From the NCBI RefSeq assembly GCF_002160305.1, contig NZ_NFKI01000017.1:1-61762 (forward strand): 61,762 nucleotides of DNA, written 5' to 3'. The notes beneath the pieces were generated by a model. That model was not told the origin of the DNA. It made no database searches and worked only from the letters and a program-made list of their open reading frames with translations. Each line of letters starts with the position of its first letter. Positions within the stretch are counted from its first letter, which is position 1. The translations under genes and the position numbers were made by a program. The DNA comes from Pseudoflavonifractor sp. An184 (lineage in GTDB: Bacteria; Bacillota; Clostridia; Oscillospirales; Oscillospiraceae). This document shows positions 34,018 through 42,211 of the stretch, piece by piece.

Positions 34018-34155
34018 GTGAAGAAAAAATATAACAGTACAGATACAGCTCCCAGCAAAGCGGGCCGGTCTGCCCGCCGCCTTGAATCGTGGCGGAGATG
34101 CGCCACTGTGCGGCAGGTCCCCTATCACCGGAAGACCCGGCAGCGTCGAAGATGA
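34018..34155 (+). CDS. Very small, highly basic protein
   Basis: A 45-residue ORF starting GTG 34018 after CGGAGG, VKKKYNSTDTAPSKAGRSARR... ending in RKTRQRRR; about a third of residues are Arg or Lys. It lies between the relaxase and a terminator. A good ribosome-binding site and terminator make it plausible; it may instead be chance. No function can be given, though a nucleic-acid-binding role fits the charge. Confidence 0.35.
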   Translation: MKKKYNSTDTAPSKAGRSARRLESWRRCATVRQVPYHRKTRQRRR

Positions 34156-34165
34156 TCTCTCATTC

Positions 34166-34197
34166 GGGGGCCGCAGGACGCGGCCCCCCGGCTTTTT
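34166..34197 (+). terminator. Rho-independent terminator after relaxase
   Basis: A 9-bp GC stem (34166-34174 with 34180-34188), 5-nt loop, then CGG and five T. It ends the relaxase unit 16 bp before the primase-like gene. Confidence 0.8.
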
Positions 34198-34212
34198 ACC
34201 AGGAGGTGTGAA

Positions 34213-35646
34213 ATGCCCTATATCCCTTTTACGGAGGAGCAAAAGCTCCGAGCCAACAATGTGAATCTGGTGGAGTTCCTGCGCCGACAGGGAGAGAAAC
34301 TCATCCCATCCGGTCGGGACAAGCGCCTGTCCTCAGACCACAGCATCACTGTGAGGGGCAACGAGTGGTACGATCATGAATCGAAGGAGGGAGGCCACGC
34401 GATTTCCTTTGTCCAAACGTATTACGGCTTGACTTACCCAGAGGCGGTGAAACGTCTGCTGGACGGCGAGGGGGTCGGTTATCCCCAGACAGTACCGTCT
34501 GAGCCGGAGAAACCAAAGGAATTTGTCCTCCCTCCGGCCAGTCCAACTATGCGGCAGCTCTACGCCTATCTGCTCCAGCAGCGATTCATTGACCGAGATG
34601 TCCTCGACGCCTTTACAAAACGCGGAATGATCTACGAAAGCTGTGAGAAGTCAAGGGCAGGGACGAAGGAATATCATAATGCCGTATTCGTTGGGAGTGA
34701 CGAATACGGCGCTGCCCGCCACGCCCATAAGCGGAGCCTCTACACCCAGGGAAACAGCTTCCGCAGGAATGTGGAGGGCGGCGATCCCCGTTGCAGTTTT
34801 CACTGGTTTGGAAACAGCGGCCGGCTCTATGTGTTCGAGGCGCCCATTGACCTGCTGGCCTTCCTGACCCTCTATCCGGAGGCTTGGCGGGAACACAGCT
34901 ATGTAGCCCTCTGCGGCACTTCGGAGCAGGCCATGCTCTGGATGCTGGAGAAAGATCCCAGGATCCAGAGAGTCGTGCTCTGCCTGGATCACGATGCCGC
35001 GGGGATCGAGGCCACGGGCCGTCTCACGGATATCCTGCGGGAGCACGGACACACGCGGGTCTCTGTACTGCGGCCAGAATATAAGGACTGGGACGAAGAT
35101 CTGAAAGCCCTCAACGGCCGGCCTGCCCAGCCTGCGGAGCAGCATCCTCAACTCCAGGCGGCGGAGCTTGTCTGCGCCCGCATCGCGGTAAAATGCATGG
35201 ATTTGAAGCCGGACGGGGCGATGCAGCAGGTGCCGCACCTGTTTCAATGTTACAGCAAATGCCTGAAAGAAAAGAAACTGGAAACGGCCATGGACTGCAT
35301 GGAGGAGATAGCCGCCCTGTCTTTGCTGGTGACCCTGCGGGAATGCCGCCAGCTGGGGACTGCCCTGACTCCAGCTCAGGGAAGTCAGCATCTGCAAAGC
35401 CACATCCTGCCCCATCAGAATCGGATGGCCATCCGGAACCGGACGGAGGAGATCTCTGCCCAGCTCCAAACCGCGCTGGCTAAGAGCGGTGCTCCGGGCG
35501 TGCGCGGTGAGGCGGAGAAACGGGAGATCGCCAGTGCGTGGCTGGAACTGGCCCTTTCCTGCGCCAAGGTCTCTGTTAAGAATGATGCGGATGAACTGAA
35601 AGCGATGGAAAAGCAGAAACAGGCGCTGGGAATGGAGATGGGGTGA
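34213..35646 (+). CDS. DUF3991/Toprim primase-like protein
   Basis: A 477-residue protein. N-terminal residues 1-85 (PYIPFTEEQKLRANNVNLVEFLRRQGEKL, WYDHESKEGGHAISFVQTYYGLTYPEAVKRLL) match the zinc-less CHC2-like/DUF3991 segment of ICE primases; residues ~195-280 hold a Toprim-like fold with LYVFEAPIDLLAF and VVLCLDHDAAGIEATGRL (the DxD-type motif). It may prime DNA synthesis of the transferred strand. It ends MEMG and lies 4 bp before VirD4. AGGAGGTG precedes ATG 34213. Confidence 0.75.
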   Translation: MPYIPFTEEQKLRANNVNLVEFLRRQGEKLIPSGRDKRLSSDHSITVRGNEWYDHESKEGGHAISFVQTYYGLTYPEAVKRLLDGEGVGYPQTVPSEPEKPKEFVLPPASPTMRQLYAYLLQQRFIDRDVLDAFTKRGMIYESCEKSRAGTKEYHNAVFVGSDEYGAARHAHKRSLYTQGNSFRRNVEGGDPRCSFHWFGNSGRLYVFEAPIDLLAFLTLYPEAWREHSYVALCGTSEQAMLWMLEKDPRIQRVVLCLDHDAAGIEATGRLTDILREHGHTRVSVLRPEYKDWDEDLKALNGRPAQPAEQHPQLQAAELVCARIAVKCMDLKPDGAMQQVPHLFQCYSKCLKEKKLETAMDCMEEIAALSLLVTLRECRQLGTALTPAQGSQHLQSHILPHQNRMAIRNRTEEISAQLQTALAKSGAPGVRGEAEKREIASAWLELALSCAKVSVKNDADELKAMEKQKQALGMEMG

Positions 35647-35650
35647 GTGC

Positions 35651-37471
35651 GTGAATATGCAGACGATCCTCCTGCTGGCACTGGCAGGAGGCGCCCTTCT
35701 TCTCCTTGCCGCGGTGACCCACTTTTCCGGACAAGGCTCCCTGAACAACATCAAGTCCAAGACTGTAGGAGACGGCCAGCATGGAACCGCACGATGGGCC
35801 ACCAAGAAAGAGATCCAGCAGACCTATGCTCACGTCCCCTTCCGACCGGAGGAGTGGCGAAAAGGTGAGCGCCTCCCCAAAAAGCAGGGGCTGGTCTTGG
35901 GTTGTGAGGGGCGCAAGGACCATGTCATCGCCATCGTGGACACAGACGATATCCACGCCCTGGTCACCGCCGCCAGCGGCGCGGGCAAGACGGCCTATTT
36001 TCTTTATCCCAATATCGAATACGCTCTGGCCACTGGGATGTCCTTCCTCTGCACGGACACCAAGGGCGACCTGTTCCGCAACTATGCGGGGATCGCCAAG
36101 GAGTGCTACGGCTTTCAAATCGCCGTGCTGGATCTGCGCAACCCTACCCGCTCAGACGGCAATAATCTGCTCCACCTGATCAACAAGTACATGGATATCT
36201 ACAAGGCTGACCCCAAAAATCTGCCGGCCAAGGCCAAGGCGGAGAAGTATGCCAAGATCCTCTCCAAGACCCTGATCAATACCACCGGGGACAGCTCCCA
36301 ATACGGGCAGAACGCCTACTTCTACGACGCGGCCGAGGGCCTGCTTACCTCCATGCTCCTGCTGGTGGCGGAATACCTGCCCACCGAGGATGCGGAAGGC
36401 AGACCTATCGAGGAGCGCCACATCGTCTCGGTCTTCAAGCTGGTGCAGGAGCTCCTGGCACCCAGCGGCGTGAAGGGCAAGAACCAGTTCCAGCTCCTGC
36501 TGACGAAACTTCCGCCAGACCATAAAGCCAAGTGGTTCGCCGGCGCCGCTTTGAATACCTCAGAGCAGGCCATGATGTCGGTGATCTCCACAGTTCTGTC
36601 CCGGCTGAACGCGTTCCTGGACAGCGAGATGGAGCAGATCCTGTGTTTCGACACCGCTATCGACGCGGAGACCTTCTGCAATAAGAAGTCCGCCATTTTT
36701 ATCGTACTTCCGGAGGAAGACCAGACCAAGTATTTCATGGTCAGCCTGATCCTCCAAAACTTGTACCGGGAGATTCTCACCGTGGCGGATGAGAACGGTG
36801 GGCGGCTGAAAAACCGAGTGGTTTTTTTCGCGGATGAGCTGGGTACCTGCCCGCCCATCCAGTCCCTGGAGCTGATGTTCTCCGCCTCCCGCTCCCGTGG
36901 CCTGATGCTGGTGCCTATCGTGCAGAGCATCACGGGCCAGCTCCAGAAGAACTACGGCAGGGAGGGTTCGGAGGTCATTGTGGACAACTGCCAGGTGCTG
37001 ATTTCCGGAGGATTTGCCCCAGCCAGCCAGACGGCGGTGGAACTGTCTAAAGCCTTGGGGAGCCGCACGGTGATGAGCGGCTCCATCAGCCGGGGAAAGA
37101 ACGACCCATCCCAGAGCCTGCAGATGATCGAGCGGCCCCTCATGACTCCCGACGAGCTGAAGTCCATGCCAAAGGGCAGCTTTATCGTGGCCAAGACTGG
37201 CGTCCATCCTATGCAGGTGCGGCTTCGCCTGTTCCTGGATTGGGGCATCAAGTTCGACAAGTCCTACGAGGTACCCGAGCGCGCCCAGCGGCCGGTGGCC
37301 TACGCCAGCAAGCAGGAATTGGAGGCAGCGATCCTCCGCAAGCACTACGCGCCTGCCGTTGAGGATGGAGAGATCCCCCAGGCGGAGCCGCCAGCATCAG
37401 GCGGCGAGGTCCAAGTCGTGCAGGCGGATGACTCGCCCAAAGATGGGCGCAGGCCCAGGATCCGGCGCTGA
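35651..37471 (+). CDS. virD4: VirD4/TraG coupling protein
   Basis: Recruits the relaxase-DNA complex to the mating channel. A 606-residue ATPase with one N-terminal membrane helix (TILLLALAGGALLLLAAV), the family landmark GDGQHGTARWATKKEI (40-55), Walker A AASGAGKTA (107-115), and a Walker B-like VVFFADELG with the ASRSRGLMLVPIVQS segment. It is shorter than TraG with two membrane helices, as usual for Gram-positive ICEs. It starts GTG 35651 after GAGATGGGG. Confidence 0.92.
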   Translation: MNMQTILLLALAGGALLLLAAVTHFSGQGSLNNIKSKTVGDGQHGTARWATKKEIQQTYAHVPFRPEEWRKGERLPKKQGLVLGCEGRKDHVIAIVDTDDIHALVTAASGAGKTAYFLYPNIEYALATGMSFLCTDTKGDLFRNYAGIAKECYGFQIAVLDLRNPTRSDGNNLLHLINKYMDIYKADPKNLPAKAKAEKYAKILSKTLINTTGDSSQYGQNAYFYDAAEGLLTSMLLLVAEYLPTEDAEGRPIEERHIVSVFKLVQELLAPSGVKGKNQFQLLLTKLPPDHKAKWFAGAALNTSEQAMMSVISTVLSRLNAFLDSEMEQILCFDTAIDAETFCNKKSAIFIVLPEEDQTKYFMVSLILQNLYREILTVADENGGRLKNRVVFFADELGTCPPIQSLELMFSASRSRGLMLVPIVQSITGQLQKNYGREGSEVIVDNCQVLISGGFAPASQTAVELSKALGSRTVMSGSISRGKNDPSQSLQMIERPLMTPDELKSMPKGSFIVAKTGVHPMQVRLRLFLDWGIKFDKSYEVPERAQRPVAYASKQELEAAILRKHYAPAVEDGEIPQAEPPASGGEVQVVQADDSPKDGRRPRIRR

Positions 37472-37484
37472 GGGGGTGATATCT

Positions 37485-37739
37485 GTGACAAATTTCCGTA
37501 ACATCTACTCCTCCGACCTGAGCCACCGGGCCAGATCGGTCTATATGTACCTGAAAGACCGAGCAGACCGGGACGGGAAGTGTTGGCCAGCGATTAAGAC
37601 GATTGCGAGAGAGCTGGGACTCTCCAGCTCCACCGTCAAGCGGGCACTGGACGATTTATGTCAGGCCGGACTGCTGACAAAGGAGACCAGATGGCGAGAA
37701 AACGGTGGGCGCACCTCGAATCTCTATCGGCTCTCCTGA
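37485..37739 (+). CDS. Helix-turn-helix protein (HTH_36-like)
   Basis: An 84-residue protein, TNFRNIYSSDLSHRARSVYMYLKDRADRDGKCWPAIKTIARELGLSSSTVKRALDDLCQAGLLTKE..., a winged helix-turn-helix common in replication or transfer regulators. GTG 37485 follows GGGGGTGAT, 13 bp after the VirD4 stop. It may act as a replication or regulatory protein of the ICE; specific role unknown. Confidence 0.75.
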   Translation: MTNFRNIYSSDLSHRARSVYMYLKDRADRDGKCWPAIKTIARELGLSSSTVKRALDDLCQAGLLTKETRWRENGGRTSNLYRLS

Positions 37740-37741
37740 TG

Positions 37742-37776
37742 AAAAACAGACTCTCCCCCGCCAGGGGGAGAGTCTG
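37742..37776 (-). terminator. Terminator of the XRE regulator, reading leftward
   Basis: A perfect 12-bp stem (37747-37758 with 37765-37776) with a 6-nt loop; five A on the plus strand (37742-37746) become a five-T run on the minus strand, so it terminates leftward transcription of the XRE gene at 37873. The right side lacks a T run for plus-strand genes. Confidence 0.75.
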
Positions 37777-37872
37777 CCAATTTAGTGAACTGGGGTCTGG
37801 TTCATGGTGAGCCAACCAGAAGTGCCCACTCTAAGGATTTTTCTAAGACAGAGAAAAGAACAATTTCCGGGA

Positions 37873-38196
37873 TTACTTCCTGATCCAGTCGAGGAAGGAT
37901 GAGACTTTCTGTAAGTCCTCGTCGTTCAGCTCCATCAGTCTTCCACGTAATGCCGTGCGCAGGGAGTCCGGATCATCCAGACCATCGAAAAACTCGGAGG
38001 GGGACACTTCCAAATAGGCCATAATATTGAACAGCTCCCGCAAGGAGGGCAACGCCGCTCCACTGGTGATGCCCCGAATGTAGGAGCCGCTTTTGCCCAG
38101 TTCCAGGCTCATGCGGTGCTCCGATACATCCTTTTGTGTCCGCAGATCTGTGATTCGCCCCCGCACATAGGTGATATACCGCTGAGTGTCGTCCAT
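37873..38196 (-). CDS. XRE-family helix-turn-helix regulator
   Basis: A 107-residue DNA-binding protein. Helix-turn-helix visible: RGRITDLRTQKDVSEHRMSLELGKSGSYIRGITSGAALPSLRELFNIMAYLEVSPSEFF, the XRE fold. It is transcribed divergently from the SLOG gene and probably controls it and itself; an 8-bp inverted repeat (38284-38305) sits between them. It resembles small regulators that follow conjugation modules. Confidence 0.8.
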   Translation of the reverse strand: MDDTQRYITYVRGRITDLRTQKDVSEHRMSLELGKSGSYIRGITSGAALPSLRELFNIMAYLEVSPSEFFDGLDDPDSLRTALRGRLMELNDEDLQKVSSFLDWIRK

Positions 38197-38283
38197 CTGA
38201 TCACTCCTTCTGTTGGTTTTATTCTAATATGAACCAGCAGATAGAGTTCGTAATCATACTTTCAATTTTGACTTCACATCAGC

Positions 38284-38305
38284 GATAATTAACGATATAA
38301 TTATC
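38284..38305. promoter_or_regulatory. Inverted repeat between divergent XRE and SLOG genes
   Basis: GATAATTA (38284-38291) and TAATTATC (38298-38305) form a perfect 8-bp inverted repeat with a 6-bp gap in the AT-rich 164-bp space between the XRE regulator and the SLOG gene. It is a candidate operator; a TATAAT (38296-38301) overlaps it. Confidence 0.45.
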
Positions 38306-38360
38306 AAATACGAGAGACAATTTATATTATCACTACCAACACAGGAAAGGTGGCAGCTGT

Positions 38361-38885
38361 ATGCGGTTCTGTTTCATCACTGGGCACCGCCCAAACCGTT
38401 TTAAGTTCCCAGAGAACTATCCAAGGTGCGATAAGATCAAATCGGCCATTCGCAGCGAAATCATCCGCCTCTATGAACAAGATGGCATCCGGGGCGTCTG
38501 GGTTGGTGGAGCGGCCGGCGTGGATACCTGGGCTGCGGAGATCGTGCTGGAACTGCAACAGCAGAAGCAGTACCATGACCTGGAACTCCATGTTGCCATC
38601 CCTTTCACGGAGTTCGGGGATACTTTTGCTCCGCAACAAAAAGAACGCTATCAACGCATCCTAAACGAATGCGCTGACAGTGTGGTGGTGTGTAAGTCTT
38701 ATCGCCAGGATGCCTATAAGCGTCGGGACTACTACATGGTGGATCGCTCAGTGTGCGGGATCGCCGTGTACGACCTGGACAAGTCCATCCGGAGCGGCAC
38801 GGGAATGACCTATAACTATGCGGTGCTGAAGAAAAAACTGCCGGTGACGGTAATCCACCCGGATACCGACTCCATCATCAAATAA
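38361..38885 (+). CDS. SLOG-family protein (YpsA/DUF1273-like)
   Basis: A 174-residue protein with a Rossmann-like fold typical of SLOG/DUF1273: CFITGHRPNRF at the N-terminus, GVWVGGAAGVDTWAAE (nucleotide-binding GG-x-GxD), then DSVVVCKSYRQDAYKRRDYYMVDRSV. SLOG proteins bind nucleotide-derived ligands or lysine-like cytokinins and appear in defence and regulatory settings. GGAAAGGTGG precedes ATG 38361. Role here unknown. Confidence 0.75.
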   Translation: MRFCFITGHRPNRFKFPENYPRCDKIKSAIRSEIIRLYEQDGIRGVWVGGAAGVDTWAAEIVLELQQQKQYHDLELHVAIPFTEFGDTFAPQQKERYQRILNECADSVVVCKSYRQDAYKRRDYYMVDRSVCGIAVYDLDKSIRSGTGMTYNYAVLKKKLPVTVIHPDTDSIIK

Positions 38886-38995
38886 AAAGCATAAAATTGT
38901 AATTAATTTATAGAGATACCACATCAGATCCTGCCTCGTAAATCGTCTTATACAATAGAGTGAAATTAAACAACTAAGTAAGGATGAAGGCTGTT

Positions 38996-39142
38996 ATGAA
39001 TTTGAAGAAGATCTATTGTGAAGTATTTTGTCAAGTTATTGACCAGAGTGATTCGCGCAAATCGATGGATAGACAGCGGAAAGAATTAATCGCAAAGTGT
39101 AAGTCAAAAGCCTCGGACGCTTTTTCTGGCAAAAGGCAATAA
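38996..39142 (+). CDS. Small protein, unknown function
   Basis: A 48-residue ORF, MNLKKIYCEVFCQVIDQSDSRKSM..., ending KASDAFSGKRQ, with an AAGG four bases before ATG 38996. It lies in the 367-bp AT-rich gap before the two-component system. Codon use looks protein-like, but support is limited. No motif is seen. Confidence 0.35.
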   Translation: MNLKKIYCEVFCQVIDQSDSRKSMDRQRKELIAKCKSKASDAFSGKRQ

Positions 39143-39199
39143 AATTTAGGATTTCCGTCATCTCTTTACAAAGGCAGAAATACTGATTCCGAAAGGGAC

Positions 39200-39228
39200 T
39201 TGACCAATTATAGACTTTTTCCTATTAT
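39200..39228 (+). promoter_or_regulatory. Promoter of the two-component operon (twin copy 1)
   Basis: TTGACC (39200-39205), 17-bp spacer, TATTAT (39223-39228). Its spacer matches that of the promoter at 41146 in 14 of 17 positions. Confidence 0.7.
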
Positions 39229-39252
39229 GATGCCAGCAAGCGAGGTGAAACC

Positions 39253-39915
39253 ATGAGTTATGCGATTATGATTATAGATGATGAGCAGATGATTTTAGAT
39301 ATGCTTCGGGATCAGTTTGAAATGGAGCAATATCAGGTCATCACCGCAAAAAGCGGCGAGGAGGCCCTGCAAAAGCTGACCCAGCAGCCGGATATTATTC
39401 TGCTGGACATCAATATGCCGGGGATGGATGGCCTTGAATTGTGCCGGGCAATCCGCGACCATGTGACCTGCCCCATCCTATTCTTAACCGCCCGGATTGA
39501 GGAGGCGGATCGTGTCGCTGGTCTGCGGGCCGGTGGTGATGATTACATTTTGAAGCCGTTCAGCCTGGCCGAACTGACTGCCCGGGTGGAGGCTCACCTG
39601 CGCAGAGAGAGCCGTATCCAGCAAAAAATCAGCGTCCGTGGCTTTGGAGACATTGTGGTGGACTACGCCGCAAGGACCGTCTCTCGAAATGGTCGGCCCA
39701 TAGAACTTTCCAAGGTAGAATTTGATATAGTGGAACTGCTTTCCCTCCACCCTGGACAAGTGTTCAGCCGGGAAACAATTTATGAACAGGTGCGGGGCTT
39801 TGACGGCACCGCTGACAATGCTGTGGTGAAGGAACACATCCGACGCATCCGAAACAAGCTGGGGGCGCAGTATATTGAAACAGTCTGGGGGTGCGGCTAT
39901 AAATGGGTAAAATAA
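39253..39915 (+). CDS. OmpR-family response regulator
   Basis: A 220-residue regulator: receiver domain with acidic pocket DDEQ, phospho-Asp53 (IILLDINMPG), Thr in LFLTAR and Lys in YILKPF, then an OmpR/PhoB winged helix ending ETVWGCGYKWVK. It is followed, with a 13-bp overlap, by its sensor kinase. It probably drives the twin promoters around it. Regulation by an antimicrobial signal is a guess from the ABC genes downstream. Confidence 0.92.
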   Translation: MSYAIMIIDDEQMILDMLRDQFEMEQYQVITAKSGEEALQKLTQQPDIILLDINMPGMDGLELCRAIRDHVTCPILFLTARIEEADRVAGLRAGGDDYILKPFSLAELTARVEAHLRRESRIQQKISVRGFGDIVVDYAARTVSRNGRPIELSKVEFDIVELLSLHPGQVFSRETIYEQVRGFDGTADNAVVKEHIRRIRNKLGAQYIETVWGCGYKWVK

Positions 39916-41159
39916 AGCACTGGCTTCGCTCCATGCCTCTCCGCCGAGCCTTTGTATCACTTGTCCTTGTTATGGCGGTGCTTGTAGCTGGTATTTCAGC
40001 AGTAACCATTTTTACCTGTGTCAACGTGCAAAATCAAATCTTGGAAAGTGTGACGGACTATCAGGTGCTGCCACCCCAAGAGACTGAGGATGAATATAAC
40101 CTGGTGATTGCAGATGATGAACAGATCGTTCCGGGAGAAAATGGACAGCTTGTAATTTTATCCACGGAGTACCAAATCGCCAACCTGAGCGATACACAAC
40201 GGGTCGCCTACTATGCGGCAAAAGCGGCCGTGATCCTGGTGCCGACCTTGCTTTTCGTGCTTGGTACGATTTTCTGTGCCTGGATGTTTTATTCCATCAA
40301 ACTGAAACAGCCGCTGTCTTTACTCTTACAGAGCGCCGACCGCATATCGCAAAGCGACCTGGATTTTTGTTTGGACTATCCGGCTTCGGATGAAATGGGC
40401 GAGCTCTGTCGGGCTATGGACACCATGCGGGCCGCCCTCCTAAAAAATAATCAAGAGACTTGGGCTATGATGGAGGAGCGGCGCAAACTCAGCGCCTCCA
40501 TCGCCCATGACCTCCGTACCCCCATCACTGTGATGAAAGGATACACAGAATATCTCTCGCATAATGTCCCGCTTGGACGCATCAGCGAGGACAAACTGAT
40601 GGACACGATCCATAATCTTTCTTTGGCAACAGATCGACTGGAACAGTACGCAAACCAAGTGCGCGAAATACAGGCGATGGATGCCATACCAGTGAAGCCA
40701 ACAGCATGCCCTCTGCGGGAATTTTTTGAGGAGCAGGAGGACGAATACACCGTTTTGGCGCATCAGCACCAGCTTCAATTCTCTATGGATATTAGTGGGG
40801 TCCCGGATTTTCAGGTCATGCTGGATGGGACCTTGGTACATCGCATGATCGACAATGTGATTTCTAATGCCCTGCGTTTCGCCTGCCATGAGATTGCTTT
40901 GAAGGCCGGGTGGCAAGAAGGAATACTTACCATCCAGGTATATGATGATGGGGCAGGCTTTTCGGAAGAATCCCTCCGCTCCGCCACAAGGCCATTTTAC
41001 AAAGAGAATACTGAAAATGACCACTTCGGGCTTGGCCTCTCAATCTGCAACACCCTTTGCCAGAAACAAGGTGGAACGCTCTCTCTGAGCAATCGCAACG
41101 GGGCCTGCGTGGAAATGCAGATACAAGCAGAAAAATTGATGCCGATTGACCAATCGTAG
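39903..41159 (+). CDS. Sensor histidine kinase
   Basis: A 418-residue membrane kinase. Two membrane helices (AFVSLVLVMAVLVAGISAVTIF and VILVPTLLFVLGTIFCAWMFY) enclose a ~75-residue extracellular sensor. A HAMP domain follows, then the phospho-acceptor His in SIAHDLRTPITVM, and the ATPase N box (NVISNALRFA) and G boxes (DDGAGF, FGLGLSIC). It pairs with the preceding response regulator. Its last codons overlap the -35 of the downstream promoter. Confidence 0.92.
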   Translation: MGKIKHWLRSMPLRRAFVSLVLVMAVLVAGISAVTIFTCVNVQNQILESVTDYQVLPPQETEDEYNLVIADDEQIVPGENGQLVILSTEYQIANLSDTQRVAYYAAKAAVILVPTLLFVLGTIFCAWMFYSIKLKQPLSLLLQSADRISQSDLDFCLDYPASDEMGELCRAMDTMRAALLKNNQETWAMMEERRKLSASIAHDLRTPITVMKGYTEYLSHNVPLGRISEDKLMDTIHNLSLATDRLEQYANQVREIQAMDAIPVKPTACPLREFFEEQEDEYTVLAHQHQLQFSMDISGVPDFQVMLDGTLVHRMIDNVISNALRFACHEIALKAGWQEGILTIQVYDDGAGFSEESLRSATRPFYKENTENDHFGLGLSICNTLCQKQGGTLSLSNRNGACVEMQIQAEKLMPIDQS

Positions 41160-41174
41160 ACCTTTTCCTATTAT
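41146..41174 (+). promoter_or_regulatory. Promoter of the lipoprotein/ABC operon (twin copy 2)
   Basis: TTGACC (41146-41151), 17-bp spacer, TATTAT (41169-41174), almost identical to the promoter at 39200, including the CCTATTAT end. The likeness suggests both are bound by the same response regulator. Confidence 0.7.
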
Positions 41175-41175
41175 G

Positions 41176-41202
41176 CTCTCCTTATCCTACCGATAAGGAG
41201 AG
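41176..41202 (+). promoter_or_regulatory. Hairpin burying the ribosome-binding site of the lipoprotein gene
   Basis: A perfect 11-bp stem, CTCTCCTTATC (41176-41186) and GATAAGGAGAG (41192-41202), 5-nt loop, then TATTTTTT and ATG 41211. The ribosome-binding site AAGGAG lies in the 3' arm. It can act as a terminator/attenuator and as a translational switch. Confidence 0.6.
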
Positions 41203-41210
41203 TATTTTTT

Positions 41211-42206
41211 ATGCACAGACTTCTTTTTTTCTCTTTGGCGCTTGTATGTTTGCTGGCTGGGTGTAGCGCACCGCAGGCCAGCGACCCGGCCCCGGACGCA
41301 TCAAACGACTTGGACGCTTATTTTGAGGAGGAGCCGGCAGACAATGAGATGGGCTCTGCGGAATTTGGCCTGCAAGACCCGATGGACACGGTTTATACCT
41401 ACGATGGTGAGCCCTTAGAAATTCCCTTCTCCATAACTGGCGCATCTTCTGGAAAGACCACGGAGATCGGCGTCCTCCTATTTGTGGATGGGGTGGCCCA
41501 GCCCTATTCCGCAGTCTATGAGGATGGTACAGAGCTTGAGGAAAGCTATATGCAGGTCTTTAACCTGGACTATGAACAGCGGGAGAATTTCAACATGGTA
41601 TTCCAGCCCGTGACAGGCAAAGCGGGAGAAACCGTCCCTGTTATGGCTGTCACCATTCTGGAACCCAGTTTTGTAGCAGAGGGGCCGGATAATCCGCGTT
41701 ATGGCTTCCACCACCAGGAATCTGCAACCACATCCCGCCAGATTTCTTTTGCAGCAGACGCCCCCGCACAGACATTGGCCGCAGCCGGTACGGACTACAA
41801 TGTGGTGGATCTGCCGCAGGATATATTAGATACCCTGGCCGCATGGGGGGCCACTGATAGCCTGGACACAACGGCCACCCTGTCCCTGGGTGTAGAAGAT
41901 GGAAATTACATTCAGGCAGATGGGAAAACAGCGACAATCACTGTACAGCTCTACGGCGGGCCGGAGGCGGAGTTCAATATTACTTTGTTTATCAACCATC
42001 AACCTGTCCAACTCAATGGAGCGGACTATCTCTCTGTTCGGACGGTGAAAAACCAGATGGTAGAAGCCACATTCCAGATTGATACCTCTGCACTTGGTGC
42101 GCTGAACACGGTCTATGCCATTGCCGTTACCCCGGAAGATGGGGAGCTTGAAATCAACAATCCAGTTAAGACAGCATCTGTACTTTTGGTCAACGGGGAG
42201 GTTTGA
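41211..42206 (+). CDS. Lipoprotein of the two-component/ABC locus, first
   Basis: A 331-residue lipoprotein: signal sequence LLFFSLALVCLLAGC with lipobox LLAGC (Cys18), then an acidic N-terminal linker and beta-rich extracellular regions (two probable immunoglobulin-like folds, around residues 60-150 and 220-320). No enzymatic motif. It may sense or bind the substrate of the ABC exporter. It overlaps the next gene's candidate upstream start region. Confidence 0.75.
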   Translation: MHRLLFFSLALVCLLAGCSAPQASDPAPDASNDLDAYFEEEPADNEMGSAEFGLQDPMDTVYTYDGEPLEIPFSITGASSGKTTEIGVLLFVDGVAQPYSAVYEDGTELEESYMQVFNLDYEQRENFNMVFQPVTGKAGETVPVMAVTILEPSFVAEGPDNPRYGFHHQESATTSRQISFAADAPAQTLAAAGTDYNVVDLPQDILDTLAAWGATDSLDTTATLSLGVEDGNYIQADGKTATITVQLYGGPEAEFNITLFINHQPVQLNGADYLSVRTVKNQMVEATFQIDTSALGALNTVYAIAVTPEDGELEINNPVKTASVLLVNGEV

Positions 42207-42211
42207 CGAAC

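Noticed and set aside
34651-35805. Minus-strand open frame of 384 codons opposite the primase-like gene
   Set aside because: No motif or ribosome-binding site; opposite a convincing Toprim protein.
39903-41159. Vancomycin-type VanRS/vanHAX resistance cluster, because of the two-component pair on a Tn1549-like ICE
   Set aside because: No ligase, dehydrogenase or dipeptidase genes are present; the partners are lipoproteins and an ABC exporter.
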